In this document: positions 62,721-64,000 of the stretch, in pieces
Numbering within the stretch: the stretch's first letter is position 1
Layout of the letters: each line of letters opens with the position of its first letter
Assembly: GCF_018613795.1 (NCBI RefSeq)
Contig: NZ_JAGGPN010000008.1
Coordinates: 1 to 64,000, forward strand
DNA: 64,000 nucleotides
Reading direction: 5' to 3'
Source of the DNA: Arthrobacter sp. ISL-65
GTDB taxonomy: Bacteria > Actinomycetota > Actinomycetes > Actinomycetales > Micrococcaceae
Position numbers and translations under genes: made by a program
The notes under the pieces: generated by a model
Seen by the model: only the letters and a program-made list of their open reading frames with translations
Told to the model about the DNA's origin: nothing
The model's database searches: none

Positions 62721-62987
62721 GGGAGACGTCCTTCCTCCTGATCGTGCGTATGGAAGGGACAACGTTGGCCCCACTAAGAGCGCTACTGTGATGGGCGCTA
62801 CAAAGTGTTATTGCTTACTGGAAATTGTAGGGCAGGCATACCTGCTGAACTAACAGTTACGCAGGCTTCCGCCCCGGGGCTTGACCGGTCAGCAGCTCTA
62901 TGCTGACCGAAGTGGGCCTCTGCCACGACGCTGTGGGTGTCGGGCGCTCCGAGCGGTAACTCTCTGCTGCCCTGGTACCGGTGCCTT
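62721..62987. promoter_or_regulatory. gltB promoter region
   Basis: These 267 bp between lgt and gltB contain the strong ribosome-binding site of gltB at about 62731-62740. I see no gene and no obvious riboswitch or attenuator. Confidence 0.5.
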
Positions 62988-64000
62988 CTAGCGTGAGCTG
63001 TCGGCCTCCGGTGCGGTCCCGGTGTCTGTGCCACCGGACTTTCCGGTGTTCCGCGACTCCGCGGCGGTTGGGGTTCCGCCGGTGGATGCCGGGACTGCTT
63101 CCGTTTGGGCAGAAGCTAGCCCGGAACCGTTTTGGTTATCAGGGAGATTATCACGCGATTCACTATCTGAGACAACAGGGTCCGTATCACGGACCGGATT
63201 GCCGGTCACATTTGGAGCGGACCCGGGGTCCTTTGACCCTCCCCCGACCACCGACGAACCGGCGGCTTCAGCACTGGCCGGCGTCCCGCCGTCGGCTTTT
63301 GCGGCAACCGCGGGGGCCGGCTCCCGGCCCGGCAGGTAGACACTGTCCGCGTTGCCGTCCTTGCGCCGGCCGAGCCAGATGAACACGGCCAACGCGGCGA
63401 GGAACACGAAGATGCTGGTCCAGACGTTCAGCCGGGTGGTGATGCCGAACAGGCTGATCTGCTCGGCGTCGTCGATCCGCATGGCCTCGATCCAGACCCG
63501 TCCCAGCGTGTAGTACATGGCATACAGCCAGAAGAGCCGGCCGCGGCGGAAGTGGAACCGGCGGTCGAGGGCCAGGAGGATCAGCACACCCGCGATGTTC
63601 CACAGCGATTCATAGAGGAACGTGGGGTGGAAGAGGGTATCCGCCGGGTAGCCGGCCGGGAAGTTCGCGTTGTCCGCGTCCACCTGGAGTCCCCACGGCA
63701 GCGTGGTGGGGCCGCCGAACAGCTCCTGGTTGAAGTAGTTTCCCCACCGGCCGAGGGCCTGCGCCAGCAGAAGCCCGGGAGCGGCTGCATCCAAGAATGC
63801 CGTGAGCTTGACCCCCGCGCGGCGGCCGCCGATCCAGGCGCCGAAGGCCCCCAGCACCACGGCGCCCCAGATTCCGAGGCCGCCGCGCTGGATCTGCGGG
63901 ATCAGGGACAGGTCCCCGGTGCCGTCGAAGCCCGGACCGAAGTACGCGTCCGGGGACGAGAACACGTGGTAGAGCCGGCCGCCGATGATGCCGAAGGGGA
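62988..64000 (-). CDS. lgt: Prolipoprotein diacylglyceryl transferase, 3' part
   Basis: The frame runs off the right edge; at least 337 residues are visible and the N-terminal helix is missing. GGRLYHVFSSPD at the edge, LAQALGRWGNYFNQELFGGPT (the Lgt signature with its essential Arg and Asn), HPTFLYESLWN and VWIEAMRIDD are conserved. Lgt adds diacylglycerol to the lipobox Cys of preprolipoproteins in the membrane. The last ~115 residues are a hydrophilic Ala/Gly/Ser/Thr-rich tail typical of actinobacterial Lgt. gltB follows across a 267-bp gap. Confidence 0.95.
   Translation of the reverse strand, partial: PFGIIGGRLYHVFSSPDAYFGPGFDGTGDLSLIPQIQRGGLGIWGAVVLGAFGAWIGGRRAGVKLTAFLDAAAPGLLLAQALGRWGNYFNQELFGGPTTLPWGLQVDADNANFPAGYPADTLFHPTFLYESLWNIAGVLILLALDRRFHFRRGRLFWLYAMYYTLGRVWIEAMRIDDAEQISLFGITTRLNVWTSIFVFLAALAVFIWLGRRKDGNADSVYLPGREPAPAVAAKADGGTPASAEAAGSSVVGGGSKDPGSAPNVTGNPVRDTDPVVSDSESRDNLPDNQNGSGLASAQTEAVPASTGGTPTAAESRNTGKSGGTDTGTAPEADSSR

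Overview
The window looks like a chromosomal segment of a high-GC actinobacterium of the Arthrobacter/Pseudarthrobacter type (Micrococcaceae). This rests on codon use, on GTG/TTG starts, and on the order lgt - gltB - gltD - pyk - ANTAR response regulator next to tRNA-Leu, which resembles the lgt...pykA...pdtaR stretch of mycobacteria. That assignment is inference; no 16S gene is present.

Two halves behave differently. From about 54.0 kb to the end is intact core genome: tRNA-Leu(CAA), a pdtaR-like regulator, pyk, gltD, gltB and the 3' part of lgt, with clean terminators and no broken genes, including a 4.6 kb gltB. From 1 to about 54 kb is accessory DNA: catabolic and regulatory modules separated by transposon relics, frameshifted genes and long gene-poor stretches.

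Layout, left to right. 0-2.5 kb: a transposase start at the edge and a glycogen-debranching-type gene broken by two opposite 1-bp homopolymer indels. 2.5-6 kb: carboxylesterase, rarA and two coupled MmcQ/YjbR genes. 6-9 kb: two TetR units, one with a frameshifted quinone-oxidoreductase-like gene and one with a paired SMR efflux pump, each with a visible palindromic operator. 9.7-22.4 kb: a patchy catabolic zone (two MHS-type MFS transporters, esterase, aldo/keto reductase, enoyl-CoA hydratase, nitronate monooxygenase-like enzyme, IclR regulator), interrupted by a decayed IS21-family element sitting in a second oxidoreductase relic with a 5-bp target duplication. 22.5-28 kb: a LacI relic, an APC permease, an IS30-family relic and a 76-bp tandem duplication. 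28-36 kb: pntAB divergent from a GntR regulator and prpDBC (methylcitrate cycle), with four TGTATACA palindromes between them. 36-41 kb: a frameshifted arfB, two fatty-acid desaturases and a TetR regulator with a 34-bp palindrome. 41-43.6 kb: a membrane-protein relic and an IS481 element next to a truncated istB. 43.7-53 kb: an unusual island with a V8-like protease without an evident signal peptide, a BTAD (SARP-like) regulator, and a tightly packed minus-strand operon of six mostly unrecognised genes built around an M91-like zinc peptidase with a CFI-box segment and a large PKD-ended protein.

The island at 47.9-52.8 kb is my best candidate for an undescribed system. Its genes are contiguous, translationally coupled, mostly of unknown family, and lie next to a regulator and another protease. 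Its function cannot be read from sequence alone.
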